Part shown: positions 43,724-52,861 of the stretch, piece after piece
How positions within the stretch are numbered: the first letter of the stretch is position 1
Layout: each line of letters begins with the position of its first letter
Source: CAZCTO01 sp964501725
GTDB taxonomy: Bacteria > Bacillota > Clostridia > Saccharofermentanales > Saccharofermentanaceae
DNA length: 64,000 bases
NCBI GenBank assembly: GCA_964501725.1
Contig: CAZCTO010000004.1
Coordinates: 89,480 to 153,479, forward strand
Direction of reading: 5' to 3'
Notes under the pieces: generated by a model
The model's input: only the letters and a program-made list of their open reading frames with translations
Databases searched by the model: none
Told to the model about the DNA's origin: nothing
Made by a program: the position numbers and the translations under genes

Positions 43724-44144
43724 TTACTTCACTCTCCTGTTCCTTAGCAATAAATTTCGTCTTGCAGGGAAGTTTGTGGCCCGCCAGACGCATAGCTTCT
43801 TTGGCAATTTCTTCTGTTACACCGGAAATCTCGAAAAGCACACGGCCGGGCTTAACAACAGCTACCCAGTACTCCGGAGATCCTTTACCGGAACCCATTC
43901 GGGTCTCGGCAGGCTTTGATGTAACCGGCTTGTCGGGGAAAATCTTGATCCAGACTTTACCTCCGCGCTTTACGTAACGGTTGATAGCGATACGTGCGGC
44001 TTCGATCTGATTGGATGTAATCCAGCTCGGCTCGGTAGCATATAAACCGTAATCACCATATGTAACTTTGTTGCCTCTGGTGGCTTTGCCGGTCATACGT
44101 CCGCGCATTTGCTTTCTGTGTTTTACTCTCTTGGGAAGAAGCAT
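43713..44144 (-). CDS. rplP: 50S ribosomal protein L16
   Basis: Helps to position A-site tRNA, 143 aa. MLLPKRVKHRKQMRGRM is the typical start and MGSGKGSPEYWVAVVKPGR the core. The start shares its first base with the rpsC stop. Confidence 0.97.
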   Translation of the reverse strand: MLLPKRVKHRKQMRGRMTGKATRGNKVTYGDYGLYATEPSWITSNQIEAARIAINRYVKRGGKVWIKIFPDKPVTSKPAETRMGSGKGSPEYWVAVVKPGRVLFEISGVTEEIAKEAMRLAGHKLPCKTKFIAKEQESEVNEG

Positions 44145-44818
44145 CAGACTTCGCCTCCTTCCTCGACTACCGCTACTGTTTTCTTAGCGGCAAGGATCTC
44201 GCCGCGGTATACCCATACTTTAACGCCGATACGCCCGTATGTTGTATTCGCTTCAGCAAATCCATAATCAATATCCGCACGCAGTGTCTGCAACGGAATC
44301 GTTCCTTCGTGGTAGTGCTCTACTCGCGCAATTTCTGCTCCGCCGAGACGTCCGGAAACTTGAGTCTTTATTCCCTTGGCACCGGCCTTCATTGTGCGCT
44401 GCATTGCCTGCTTCATAGCACGGCGAAAAGAGACACGTTTTTCGAGTTGAGCTGCAATACTTTCCGCGACAAGCTGCGCGGACATATCAGGAGTGCGAAC
44501 CTCGCGAACATCCAGGAAAAAACTCTTGCCGAATTCCTTCTGCAGTTTTTTCTTGAAGTCTTCGATGCCGGCACCTTGACGACCGATAATGATACCGGGC
44601 TTTGCGGTATTGATGATAATCATTGTCTTATCGCTGCCCTTACGCTCGATCTCTATATTGGTAACGCCTGCGCTGAAGCATTCCTTTTTCACATAGTCGC
44701 GGATCTTCTTGTCCTCGACGAGATACTCGCTGAATGTCTTCTTATCAGCGTACCAACGGGTATCCCATCCCTTAATGACCCCGACTCGCAAACCATGGGG
44801 ATTTACCTTTTGGCCCAT
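44144..44818 (-). CDS. rpsC: 30S ribosomal protein S3
   Basis: mRNA-entry protein, 224 aa. MGQKVNPHGLRVGVIKGWD and a KH domain (PGIIIGRQGAGIEDFKKKL) are present. ATG after AAGGAGG. Confidence 0.97.
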   Translation of the reverse strand: MGQKVNPHGLRVGVIKGWDTRWYADKKTFSEYLVEDKKIRDYVKKECFSAGVTNIEIERKGSDKTMIIINTAKPGIIIGRQGAGIEDFKKKLQKEFGKSFFLDVREVRTPDMSAQLVAESIAAQLEKRVSFRRAMKQAMQRTMKAGAKGIKTQVSGRLGGAEIARVEHYHEGTIPLQTLRADIDYGFAEANTTYGRIGVKVWVYRGEILAAKKTVAVVEEGGEV

Positions 44819-44833
44819 TTTACGAAATCCTCC

Positions 44834-45316
44834 TTATACTCTTTCTTTAAGAACAACCGTCACGTGACTGGTTCTCTTATTGATGCGTGCGGCGGAACCT
44901 CTTGCTCTCGGCATGAAACGCTTCAGTACCGGTCCCTGATTCGCGTAAGCATCGGCAACATAAAGGGAGTCACGGCTTAAGGCGCCCAACTCACGATTTA
45001 CACAGTTGGCTTCCGCAGACTTCAGTGCCTTCGTAAGAATCGGAGATGCTTCCTTTGGGGTATACATCAGGATTGCGTACGCTTCGTCAAGGCTCTTGCC
45101 CTTAATCAGATTGATAACGATATTCATTTTACGAGGGCTCACACGAATATACTTCGCGATCGCTTTGCCCTGATCCCTGCCTACTCCAAGGGCTTTCCGC
45201 TCTTTCTTGGTAAGCAACTGGGGTTTTGCGTTTGATTTTGCAGGGACAGCATACTTTGCGAGAATCTCTTCCCGGTTCTGCTCCATAAAGTCCTTGCTCA
45301 TGACTTTCTTTTCCAC
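44834..45316 (-). CDS. rplV: 50S ribosomal protein L22 with N-terminal extension
   Basis: Exit-tunnel protein whose hairpin reaches the macrolide site. At 160 aa it carries about 50 extra charged residues before the conserved AIAKYIRVSPRKMNIVINLIKGK. PRARGSAARINKRTSHVTVVL is the normal end. It starts at GTG 45316, 8 bp after GGAGG, which supports the extended form. An internal ATG at residue 6 is possible but less well placed. Confidence 0.94.
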   Translation of the reverse strand: MEKKVMSKDFMEQNREEILAKYAVPAKSNAKPQLLTKKERKALGVGRDQGKAIAKYIRVSPRKMNIVINLIKGKSLDEAYAILMYTPKEASPILTKALKSAEANCVNRELGALSRDSLYVADAYANQGPVLKRFMPRARGSAARINKRTSHVTVVLKERV

Positions 45317-45347
45317 GTTGTTATCCTCCCTTCAACTTAGCGCGCAA

Positions 45348-45626
45348 TCAGCGGGCTCCGGCAGACTTCTCGCCGGCGTGACCTCTGAATGTTCTTGTGG
45401 GAGCGAACTCGCCGAGCTTGTGGCCGACCATTTCCTCCGTTACATATACCGGAACATGTCTTCTGCCGTCATAAACAGCGATGGTGTGTCCGACCATATC
45501 AGGAAAAATAGTGGAAGAGCGAGACCATGTCTTCAACACTTTCTTTTCGTTGACCACGTTCATAGCCTTAATCTTATTCATAAGAGCATCCTGAACGAAA
45601 TAGCCTTTTTTGGTTGATCTACTCAT
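45348..45626 (-). CDS. rpsS: 30S ribosomal protein S19
   Basis: Head protein of 92 aa. MSRSTKKGYFVQDALMNKI and SRSSTIFPDMVGHTIAVYDGR are conserved. ATG after GGAGG. Confidence 0.97.
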   Translation of the reverse strand: MSRSTKKGYFVQDALMNKIKAMNVVNEKKVLKTWSRSSTIFPDMVGHTIAVYDGRRHVPVYVTEEMVGHKLGEFAPTRTFRGHAGEKSAGAR

Positions 45627-45648
45627 ACTGTGTCTTGCCTCCCTTCAA

Positions 45649-46476
45649 TTACTTCCTGCCCTTGACAATATACTTGCCGGACTGCTTCTTCTTGTCTCTT
45701 GTCTTCTTTCCGAGTGTCGGTACACCCCACGGGGTAACCGGACCCGGCATACCGATCGGGGACTTACCTTCACCACCACCGTGAGGGTGATCGCAAGGGT
45801 TCATAACAACACCGCGGACAGTCGGTCGAACGCCCATGTGACGCTTGCGGCCGGCCTTGCCGATGGAAATGTTCTCGTGCTCGTTATTTCCGACGCTTCC
45901 GATCGTTGCACGGCAACGTACGGAAACCATACGGACTTCACCTGAAGGAAGTCTGATCTGGGCGTAACCGCCTTCTTTAGCCATAAGCTGCGCTCCCGCA
46001 CCGGCGGTACGAACCATTTGAGAACCTTTACCGGGCTTAAGCTCAATGTTATGTATGATAGTACCGACGGGGATATTCTCGATGGGAAGTGCGTTGCCGA
46101 CAACAATGTCCGCCGCTGCTCCACTCTCAATCTTATCGCCGACAGACAGTCCCTGGGGAGCCAGAATATAGGATTTGAATCCGTCGGCATATTGAATGAG
46201 TGCAATATGCGCGGTGCGATTCGGATCATACTCGAGCGCTACGACTGTCGCAGGAATCGAATCTTTGTTTCTTTTCCAGTCAAGAAGACGGATCTTACGA
46301 CGGTTCCCGCCGCCGATATGACGCACTGTGATACGGCCATACGAGTTTCTTCCGCCAGTCTTCTTCGCAGAAACGAGAAGGCTCTTCTCCGGCTTCTTGT
46401 CGCTGAGAACGGAAAAATCGGATACCGTCATCTGACGTCTTGCGGGGGAAGTTGGATTAAAGTTTTTTACAGGCAT
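45649..46476 (-). CDS. rplB: 50S ribosomal protein L2
   Basis: Core 50S protein near the peptidyl transferase centre, 275 aa. KKTGGRNSYGRITVRHIGGGNRR and VRGVVMNPCDHPHGGGEGK contain the conserved His region. Confidence 0.97.
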   Translation of the reverse strand: MPVKNFNPTSPARRQMTVSDFSVLSDKKPEKSLLVSAKKTGGRNSYGRITVRHIGGGNRRKIRLLDWKRNKDSIPATVVALEYDPNRTAHIALIQYADGFKSYILAPQGLSVGDKIESGAAADIVVGNALPIENIPVGTIIHNIELKPGKGSQMVRTAGAGAQLMAKEGGYAQIRLPSGEVRMVSVRCRATIGSVGNNEHENISIGKAGRKRHMGVRPTVRGVVMNPCDHPHGGGEGKSPIGMPGPVTPWGVPTLGKKTRDKKKQSGKYIVKGRK

Positions 46477-46506
46477 CTTTCTTCACTCCTTCATTCATCA
46501 GGCCGA

Positions 46507-46863
46507 TTACTGGCCGAAACCAAATTCTTCAATAGAAGTCTTATACTTCGCGGCAACTTTCGTTGTCTTGCCGCCCTTACCCAGATATGCCGAATCCTTG
46601 GTTCCGGTCGCGATCGTAACCACAGCCTTTTTCCATGACGGTGTTCTTCCGGGAATATTACGTTGTCTTTTAATCTTACCGTCATAACGGGCGGTGTTTA
46701 CAGACAATACCTTCACGCCGAAGATTTTCTCCACAGCGCTTCCGATCTCGGTCTTCGTGGCCTTGGGATCCACCTTGAAATAATACTTCCCGTCCGCGAT
46801 TTCCGAAGAGCTCTTCTCTGTCATAATCGGCTTAATAATGATGTCTTGCGGTGTCTTAATCAT
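46507..46863 (-). CDS. rplW: 50S ribosomal protein L23
   Basis: Exit-site protein that docks trigger factor and SRP, 118 aa. It starts MIKTPQDIIIKPIMTEKSS and includes YFKVDPKATKTEIGSAVEKIF. It overlaps rplD by 4 bp. Confidence 0.96.
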   Translation of the reverse strand: MIKTPQDIIIKPIMTEKSSSEIADGKYYFKVDPKATKTEIGSAVEKIFGVKVLSVNTARYDGKIKRQRNIPGRTPSWKKAVVTIATGTKDSAYLGKGGKTTKVAAKYKTSIEEFGFGQ

Positions 46864-47483
46864 ACATACACCTCCTGTACCTTCATCACAGCGTCTTTCG
46901 TAATCACGAAGCGGTCAAACTTCAGAATATCGAAAACGTTGATCGTGTTAACCAGTGCCGTCTTGACGGTCGGAATATTTCTTGCTGACTTCTCAACAAT
47001 GATATTCTTCTCTGCAAGAACCAACAGCGCCGGGCTCTTGATCTTCAGTGCGCTGAGAACCTTTGCCATCTTCGCTGTCTTGGCTTCGTCGAAAGACAAC
47101 GAGTCAAGAACGATAATACTCTTGCTCAGAACCTTGGTTGAGAGTGCCGACTTCATTGCAAGTCTTCTCACCTTCTTAGGAAGGGAATAGCTGTAATCTC
47201 TCGGTTTCGGCCCAAAAATGATTCCTCCGCCGACATACTGTGCCGAACGGGTCGAACCGTGACGTGCGCGACCGGTGCCCTTTTGACGATAGGGGCGCTT
47301 GCCGCCACCGCTGACATCACTGCGCGTCTTTGTTGAATGAGTTCCCTGACGAAGATTTGCCAACTGATTTCTGACCACCGCTTTCATTGCGAACTCATTC
47401 GGCTCGATACCGAAGATATCGTCAGAAAGCTCGATCTGTCCGGTGACAGCTCCGTCAAGATTATATACATCTACTTTTGCCAT
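46860..47483 (-). CDS. rplD: 50S ribosomal protein L4
   Basis: Tunnel protein of 207 aa that also represses the S10 operon in E. coli. RQGTHSTKTRSDVSGGGKRPYRQKGTGRARHGS is the extended loop region. ATG after AAGGAGG. Confidence 0.97.
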   Translation of the reverse strand: MAKVDVYNLDGAVTGQIELSDDIFGIEPNEFAMKAVVRNQLANLRQGTHSTKTRSDVSGGGKRPYRQKGTGRARHGSTRSAQYVGGGIIFGPKPRDYSYSLPKKVRRLAMKSALSTKVLSKSIIVLDSLSFDEAKTAKMAKVLSALKIKSPALLVLAEKNIIVEKSARNIPTVKTALVNTINVFDILKFDRFVITKDAVMKVQEVYV

Positions 47484-47507
47484 TTTTCCGCTCCTCCTTA
47501 TGCCGGA

Positions 47508-48137
47508 TTAATTCGCCTTGACAGACGACTCAACCGAAATCAAGCCGCCCTTCGGGCCCGGGACAGCGCCTCTCAATACGAGGATCCCTCTCTCACCGTC
47601 CACGAGGACGACATTCAAATTCTGAACTGTACAATTCTCAGCACCCATATGTCCGGGAAGTTTCTTTCCCTTGATAACACGTGCGGGGGTTGTATTCGCG
47701 CCCATGGAACCGACACGTCTGTGATACATCGAGCCGTGGCCGGAAGGTCCGCCCTTCTGTCCGTGTCTCTTGATATTACCGGCAAAACCTTTTCCTTTGG
47801 AGACACCGCTAACATCAACATGGTCACCTACGGAAAACATATCGGAAACCTTAATTTCCTGACCGAGCTTATAATCCTCTTGCGTCATGTACTCGCGGAT
47901 GTCACGTTTCAGCGAAACGCCCGCCTTCGCAAACTGTCCCTTGTCGGGCTTATTGACAAGTTTCTCGCGAATGTCGCCGACAGCAACTTTCACGGCCTTG
48001 TACCCGTCTTTTTCTTCCGTCTTGTTCTGAATGACGAACATCGGCTCACATTCAATAACGGTCGCCGGGATTGCAGTACCGTTCTCATCAAACAGTTGCG
48101 TCATTCCGGCCTTCTTGCCAAGCATGAATTTTGTCAT
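47508..48137 (-). CDS. rplC: 50S ribosomal protein L3
   Basis: 50S assembly protein, 209 aa. KFMLGKKAGMTQLFDENG starts it, and GFAGNIKRHGQKGGPSGHGS holds the loop methylated in E. coli. ATG at 48137 after AAGGAGG. In-frame codons to 48206 lie in the spacer after rpsJ. Confidence 0.97.
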   Translation of the reverse strand: MTKFMLGKKAGMTQLFDENGTAIPATVIECEPMFVIQNKTEEKDGYKAVKVAVGDIREKLVNKPDKGQFAKAGVSLKRDIREYMTQEDYKLGQEIKVSDMFSVGDHVDVSGVSKGKGFAGNIKRHGQKGGPSGHGSMYHRRVGSMGANTTPARVIKGKKLPGHMGAENCTVQNLNVVLVDGERGILVLRGAVPGPKGGLISVESSVKAN

Positions 48138-48231
48138 CTTCGTTCCTCCTTGAGTTATTGGTTCTCGGATTTCCCGAGAACATGACCCTCCGGTCTCGCG
48201 ACGCATGCGTCGTCAGCCGGAAAAAAGCCTG

Positions 48232-48543
48232 TCAGACCTTGAGCTCAATGCTCACGCCTGCAGGCATGTCAAGCTTCATCAGTGCATCCACTGTCTTCTG
48301 GTTCGGTGCGAATATATCGATCAGGCGCTTATGTGTGCGCACTTCGAACTGCTCGCGGGAATCTTTGTCCTTATGCGGAGATCTGAGAATCGTGGTGATT
48401 TCTTTCTCCGTCGGGAGCGGAATCGGACCTGAAAAGCTTGCGCCGGTTCTCGTCACTGTCTCGACGATTCTGGCCGCGCTCTGATCCAAGAGCTCATGAT
48501 CGTATGCTTTCAATTTGATTCTGACCTTTTGTTTGGTAGCCAT
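48232..48543 (-). CDS. rpsJ: 30S ribosomal protein S10
   Basis: First gene of the S10 operon, 103 aa; also NusE in antitermination. QKVRIKLKAYDHELLDQSAARIVETV is diagnostic. ATG after TGGAGG. Confidence 0.97.
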   Translation of the reverse strand: MATKQKVRIKLKAYDHELLDQSAARIVETVTRTGASFSGPIPLPTEKEITTILRSPHKDKDSREQFEVRTHKRLIDIFAPNQKTVDALMKLDMPAGVSIELKV

Positions 48544-48814
48544 CGTTATTCCTCCAATTACTTTGCTGCTTCTTCAACTGTGCCGGGCGTTTCTTCTGTA
48601 CCCGTCAGAAAACCCAGGAAACCAGTTACCGCTAAAACCTGCGGCACTTTGGACCTGGGCATGTGTCCGTTACAAAACACACGCTGCCAACTTGGTTGAA
48701 CATCGCCCGGGTCAGATGCCCGGACTTCTCCGTCGAAGTTACCCGTATGTCCGGCGCAGCACGCCTGCCTAACGGCAATCTCCGACTTCTTCGCTTGCGC
48801 AATTTTGTCGCGCA
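48544..48814 (-). promoter_or_regulatory. Structured 5' leader of the S10 operon
   Basis: About 270 nt of untranslated RNA from the predicted start to rpsJ. It can form hairpins, for example CCGGG with CCCGG around 48708-48726. In E. coli the equivalent leader is bound by L4. Whether this one binds L4 or another ribosomal protein is inference. No ORF with a ribosome-binding site was found in it. Confidence 0.5.
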
Positions 48815-48820
48815 GGCAAA

Positions 48821-48849
48821 AGTATAACTCATAAATCGGGATAATGCAA
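48821..48849 (-). promoter_or_regulatory. S10 operon promoter
   Basis: On the minus strand TTGCAT (48844-48849), a 17-bp spacer and TATACT (48821-48826). It is the best promoter match in the window and heads the 16-kb ribosomal cluster. Confidence 0.75.
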
Positions 48850-48928
48850 TAGAAATATATACGTTTTATGCGGATCTTTGCCTGAGTGCTCGTTGAATAA
48901 CATTCACAAATGCAAAAGTCGTCCGAAA

Positions 48929-49846
48929 CTACAATAATCCGCTGACTTCCGCGGAGCTAAAGTGATACTTGGCATCACAGAAGTGACAGCAAAGTTCGAT
49001 TCCGTCCGGATCCGACGCGAGTGTCTCAAGCTCTTTTTTGCCCAGTGTGATCAGGTTCCGCTCCATTTTTTCACGACTGCATCCGCATTCGTATCGAACC
49101 GGATTTCCGGACAGAAATTGAATATCCGGATCACCGATAAACATGTCGGCAATATGTTCCGGACGAAGCCCTTCCGAAAGTAAATACGTAATATCCGGGA
49201 ATCCGCCGGATGCACGTTGCTCAAGATACACTATCTCCTGTTCACCGGCTTCCGGCATCAGTTGAACTAAAAAGCCTCCGGCATGGAGAACGCCTGAAGA
49301 ATTCATTAAAACCCCCAGCGACATAATCGACCGGGTCTGCTCCGATACCGCCAGATAATATGTAAAATCCTCTGCGATCTCACCGGAGATCAGCTCACAC
49401 GTTCCGACATAAGGTTCTTTCAGTCCGAGATCCTTCACAATAGAGAGCATTCCGTTTCCGATTGCGGCCGACACGTCCAGTTTGCCGGGTGCCCGGTTAA
49501 CTGTGGGAACGACCGGTTCGATGCAATACCCTTTTACTCCGCCGGTGGAATTACAAACAGCCGTCATGCCCTTGAGCGGGCCGTCGCATCGAATATTTGC
49601 CGTGACCGAACTGTCCTTCCCCTTCAAGCTTGCGGCAAGAAGCAGCGTACCGGTAAGAAACCGTCCGAGTGCGGCGGTCGCCGTGGGTGAAGTACCGTGG
49701 ATACGAAGCGCCTCTTTGCATAGATTTGTCGTCCGCGCCGAAAGTACGCGAACCTTCCCGCCCAAGGCCACAGCCGTAACCATATAGTCCTGATCCGGCT
49801 CCTCCGGTGATCCTTTTGCATGATAGAATGAACTTTCCTTTTGCAT
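48929..49846 (-). CDS. hslO: Redox-regulated chaperone Hsp33
   Basis: Holdase activated by oxidation and unfolding, 305 aa. The C-terminal zinc switch is intact: YECGCS (CxC) and CHFC (CxxC). The N-terminal domain has GRFLTGTLLLAASLKG and the conserved RCDGPLKGM. Cytoplasmic. No obvious partner; the next gene downstream in its direction is rpsJ after the S10 promoter. Confidence 0.95.
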   Translation of the reverse strand: MQKESSFYHAKGSPEEPDQDYMVTAVALGGKVRVLSARTTNLCKEALRIHGTSPTATAALGRFLTGTLLLAASLKGKDSSVTANIRCDGPLKGMTAVCNSTGGVKGYCIEPVVPTVNRAPGKLDVSAAIGNGMLSIVKDLGLKEPYVGTCELISGEIAEDFTYYLAVSEQTRSIMSLGVLMNSSGVLHAGGFLVQLMPEAGEQEIVYLEQRASGGFPDITYLLSEGLRPEHIADMFIGDPDIQFLSGNPVRYECGCSREKMERNLITLGKKELETLASDPDGIELCCHFCDAKYHFSSAEVSGLL

Positions 49847-49889
49847 AAAACGATTTCCTTCCGACGGCGTATGAAGCGCCTGAAATTTA

Positions 49890-50663
49890 TTATTTTCTTC
49901 TTGCTACATACAATCGACGCACATCTTTATTTCTCGGGGCTGTGTCCCTGAGGTCTCCGTAAACGGACAAAATATTCATTCCCCCGGCGTCAATCGCTTC
50001 CGAAATATCCATGTCGGAATAATACCTTTCCTTAACTATGCATTCGTGCCGGTCATACTTTCCGCTGTCATCTCTTTTGAAAAGCGTCATTTCGGAAGTG
50101 CTCAAGCCGGAGCGCTCAACATAGCGGTTCTGCCAAAGGAGTGCATGGTCATCATCAACGGAATAGAAAACGTTGTTACCCAATGAATTCTTCAGATGGT
50201 GCTCTGTCAAAACATCGAATATGAATAGTCCGTTTGGATTCAAATAGTTCAAAAAGCTTCGCGTCATGCGCAAAAAATCATTTTTCCGGATCAAGTGATT
50301 GACCGTATCGGTCATGCACAGGAACACATCTACTGTACCAAAAAGCTCAATTTTTGAGATGTCTTGCAATAAAAACAGGCCCTCAAGTCCGCGCTTGGCA
50401 AATTTATCCGAGGAAATCCCGAGCATGTTCTCCGAAGCGTCGATGCCGATAACATCAAAGCCCCTTTCAGCCAGTTCGAGGCACATACTCCCGGAACCGC
50501 ACCCCAAATCACAGACGAGAATTTTTCCGTCCTGCCCGTCACCTTTTACCGGTCCGAACTGCTTTATAAGATGCGCAACACGATCCGCCCATGCGGCCGG
50601 TGTTGCGTCAGTCTGGAGAGAATCATATATTTCGGCCAGAGAATCGTATGGGGAATCCGGCAT
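49890..50663 (-). CDS. Class I SAM-dependent methyltransferase
   Basis: Soluble methyltransferase of 257 aa, substrate unknown. Motif I is VCDLGCGSGSMCLELAERGFDVIGIDAS, with the acidic residue that binds the SAM ribose at the end of strand 2. The region DVFLCMTDTVNHL is a post-I motif. The start YDSLAEIYDSLQ is typical of the small-molecule/UbiE-like group. It follows the M23 peptidase gene by 12 bp, so it is probably in the fts operon. Confidence 0.85.
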   Translation of the reverse strand: MPDSPYDSLAEIYDSLQTDATPAAWADRVAHLIKQFGPVKGDGQDGKILVCDLGCGSGSMCLELAERGFDVIGIDASENMLGISSDKFAKRGLEGLFLLQDISKIELFGTVDVFLCMTDTVNHLIRKNDFLRMTRSFLNYLNPNGLFIFDVLTEHHLKNSLGNNVFYSVDDDHALLWQNRYVERSGLSTSEMTLFKRDDSGKYDRHECIVKERYYSDMDISEAIDAGGMNILSVYGDLRDTAPRNKDVRRLYVARRK

Positions 50664-50675
50664 CAGTGACCTCCG

Positions 50676-51947
50676 TCAGGTAATATAGTCTGCCGGATTC
50701 ACCTTGCTCCCGTTCACTCTCACTTCAAAATGCACGTGTGGTCCGGTTGATGTTCCGGTGCTTCCGCACGCGGCTATCGTCTGTCCGGCAACAACGTGGT
50801 CGCCGACAGAAACTTTTACTGTTTTACAATGGGCGTAGAGGGTTGAAATTCCGCCGCCATGATCAATGACAACATAGTTGCCATAGTTTGTGCCGCCGGT
50901 ATTCTTCCCGGGGACCGGGGTATCTACTTTAAGTACAGTGCCGTCCGCTGCGGCAACAATCGGATTTCCATAACTGCCGCCAAGGTCAACGCCCCAATGC
51001 ATTTTGTTTTTCTTGTAAACCGGGTGATATCTCATCCCGTATTTGGAATAGATTTTGTAGTCTCCGGGATAGGGCCATGTCATGGATCCTTCGGGCGGAG
51101 GCGTTGTATTCTTCTTGGCATTTGATGAATACAACTGCTTTTGCAGTTTCGTAATTTCGTCATCCAACGCGGCGGAGGCATCTTCAAGTTCCTTTTCTTT
51201 TTTCTCCCATGCCGACAGTTCTGCTTTCTTCTCATTCAGAGTTGCCGTGGTCGTGCCAATCAATGCTTCAAGCTCTTTAAGCTCCGCTTCTTTTGCGTCT
51301 GCAACTGCCTGCATATCGATCGCTTCCTGCAGTGCATATTCACTCTTGAGCTTGGCATCATCAAGCGTTGCCTGCATCTCTTCCATTGTCTGCTTGTCGG
51401 AGTCTCCGATAAGTTCAATGATTTCCAGGTTTGTAAAAAAACCGGCCAGATTGTCTGATTCAAGCAATATTTCCAATGTGGACTTGTTTTGAAATTCAAA
51501 CATTACACTGATGCGCTCAGAGTACTCGGCGGTCTTAATCTCAAGTGTTTCCTGTGATTCCAGATATAAGACGATCGCAGCCTTTTTTGCAATTAATGCT
51601 GCGGCAAGATCTTCGGTTAGCTCAAGATATTGAGCAAGCTGCTCATCGCTGAGACCGTTTAGCACTTCCAGTTCACCTGTGAGCGTATTCACTTCTTCGG
51701 CAAGCGCATCAATCTTGCTTTCTGCTTCATCGATTGCTTCTTCAGTTTCTTTCTTATCTTTCTTTGCGTCTTCAATATCCTGAGCCGGCGTATAATAGGT
51801 TATGAGCCGCTCCGTATTTGCCGATACGGGAGACGAAAGCCAAATAAATAAAATGCAAAGCAAAACAGCAAGGGCAACACAGGAAAAAACTAAATATTTC
51901 CTCCGGCTGACTCTTCTGTCAACAATATTCGTTGTATTGATTTTCAT
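50676..51947 (-). CDS. EnvC/PcsB-like coiled-coil M23 peptidase
   Basis: Probable murein hydrolase or hydrolase activator, 423 aa. An N-terminal membrane/signal segment (about 17-38) is followed by long coiled coils (about 50-280). The C-terminal LytM domain keeps the zinc-site residues: HWGVD (H-x3-D), and HVHFEV (HxH), with an active-site His in LYAHC. It therefore looks catalytically competent. It follows ftsX with overlap of a base or so and so is the likely FtsEX-controlled enzyme. ATG at 51947 after GGAG. Confidence 0.88.
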   Translation of the reverse strand: MKINTTNIVDRRVSRRKYLVFSCVALAVLLCILFIWLSSPVSANTERLITYYTPAQDIEDAKKDKKETEEAIDEAESKIDALAEEVNTLTGELEVLNGLSDEQLAQYLELTEDLAAALIAKKAAIVLYLESQETLEIKTAEYSERISVMFEFQNKSTLEILLESDNLAGFFTNLEIIELIGDSDKQTMEEMQATLDDAKLKSEYALQEAIDMQAVADAKEAELKELEALIGTTTATLNEKKAELSAWEKKEKELEDASAALDDEITKLQKQLYSSNAKKNTTPPPEGSMTWPYPGDYKIYSKYGMRYHPVYKKNKMHWGVDLGGSYGNPIVAAADGTVLKVDTPVPGKNTGGTNYGNYVVIDHGGGISTLYAHCKTVKVSVGDHVVAGQTIAACGSTGTSTGPHVHFEVRVNGSKVNPADYIT

Positions 51948-51961
51948 CACAGACTCTCCGT

Positions 51962-52861
51962 TCAAACCTTGACGTATTTCCTAACGGCAATTCCGCTTCC
52001 AAACGCCCCGATGATCACACCGCAAAACAAACATACGATCAATACCCAGTACGTAAGGCCGCTAATCGGAACAAGCGCGTAAAAGCTTGAAGAATTGACC
52101 TTACTCATCATAATATCAAAAATTTGATCATATGCCAAATATGTAATTCCCCATGCACACAGCGCACTGATCAGCCCGACCACCGCACCTTCGATTATAT
52201 ACGGAAGACGTATATACCCATTGGTCGCGCCGACAAATTTCATGATGAATATTTCTGCGGATCTTGAATATACGGATATTCGTACCATATTGGAGATAAT
52301 AAACAGCGAAATCAGAAAAAGAACCAGAAATGCAACGCCCGTTCCGATGTTTACCCACTTTGTCGCCGACGCCAGGAAATGCATCACTCTGCTTTCCTGC
52401 ATTACTTTGTTCACACCGGGTATCGCCTGTAGACGCATCACCACTTCATCGGCATAAACCGGATCGGTCAGTTGGACATGAAACGTGTAAGGCAAATAGG
52501 TATTATAGTCGAAGTCATCGAGAATAGACGATCCCGTGCCCAGATTCTCTCTGAAACGCAGATAATTCTCCTCCGGGCTCATCATCTGGTGTGAAAGAAC
52601 ATGCTCCGTTGCGCCATTCAAATAACTTTGTACTCCGGTTCGGTCGGCTTCGGAAGAGTTCAGCTTCATGTATACTTCAACCGGCGGTTGCTGTCCGACT
52701 TTCTTCATAATAAACCTCGCGTTCGCCGAGAAAATTAAGAAGGTAGACATGAGCAAAAGCATCAAAAGAATTGTTGTCACCGAAGCGATCGTAACCAATG
52801 GATGTCGGAAGATTCCCTGTATGCCTTCCCTTAAGGATGTTAAAAAAGCGCGAAAACTCAT
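51962..52861 (-). CDS. ftsX: Cell division ABC permease-like protein FtsX
   Basis: Membrane partner of FtsE, 299 aa. It has one N-terminal helix (about 20-45), an extracytoplasmic domain (about 48-165) and three C-terminal helices. TIASVTTILLMLLLMSTFLI and GATNGYIRLPYIIEGAVVGLI are typical. It transmits ATPase movement to an extracellular coiled-coil hydrolase. It overlaps ftsE by 4 bp. Confidence 0.95.
   Translation of the reverse strand: MSFRAFLTSLREGIQGIFRHPLVTIASVTTILLMLLLMSTFLIFSANARFIMKKVGQQPPVEVYMKLNSSEADRTGVQSYLNGATEHVLSHQMMSPEENYLRFRENLGTGSSILDDFDYNTYLPYTFHVQLTDPVYADEVVMRLQAIPGVNKVMQESRVMHFLASATKWVNIGTGVAFLVLFLISLFIISNMVRISVYSRSAEIFIMKFVGATNGYIRLPYIIEGAVVGLISALCAWGITYLAYDQIFDIMMSKVNSSSFYALVPISGLTYWVLIVCLFCGVIIGAFGSGIAVRKYVKV

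Noticed and set aside
32239..48543. CRISPR or rRNA-like repeats in the ribosomal cluster
   Set aside because: No regularly spaced repeats or rRNA/tRNA sequence were found; only local hairpins in spacers.
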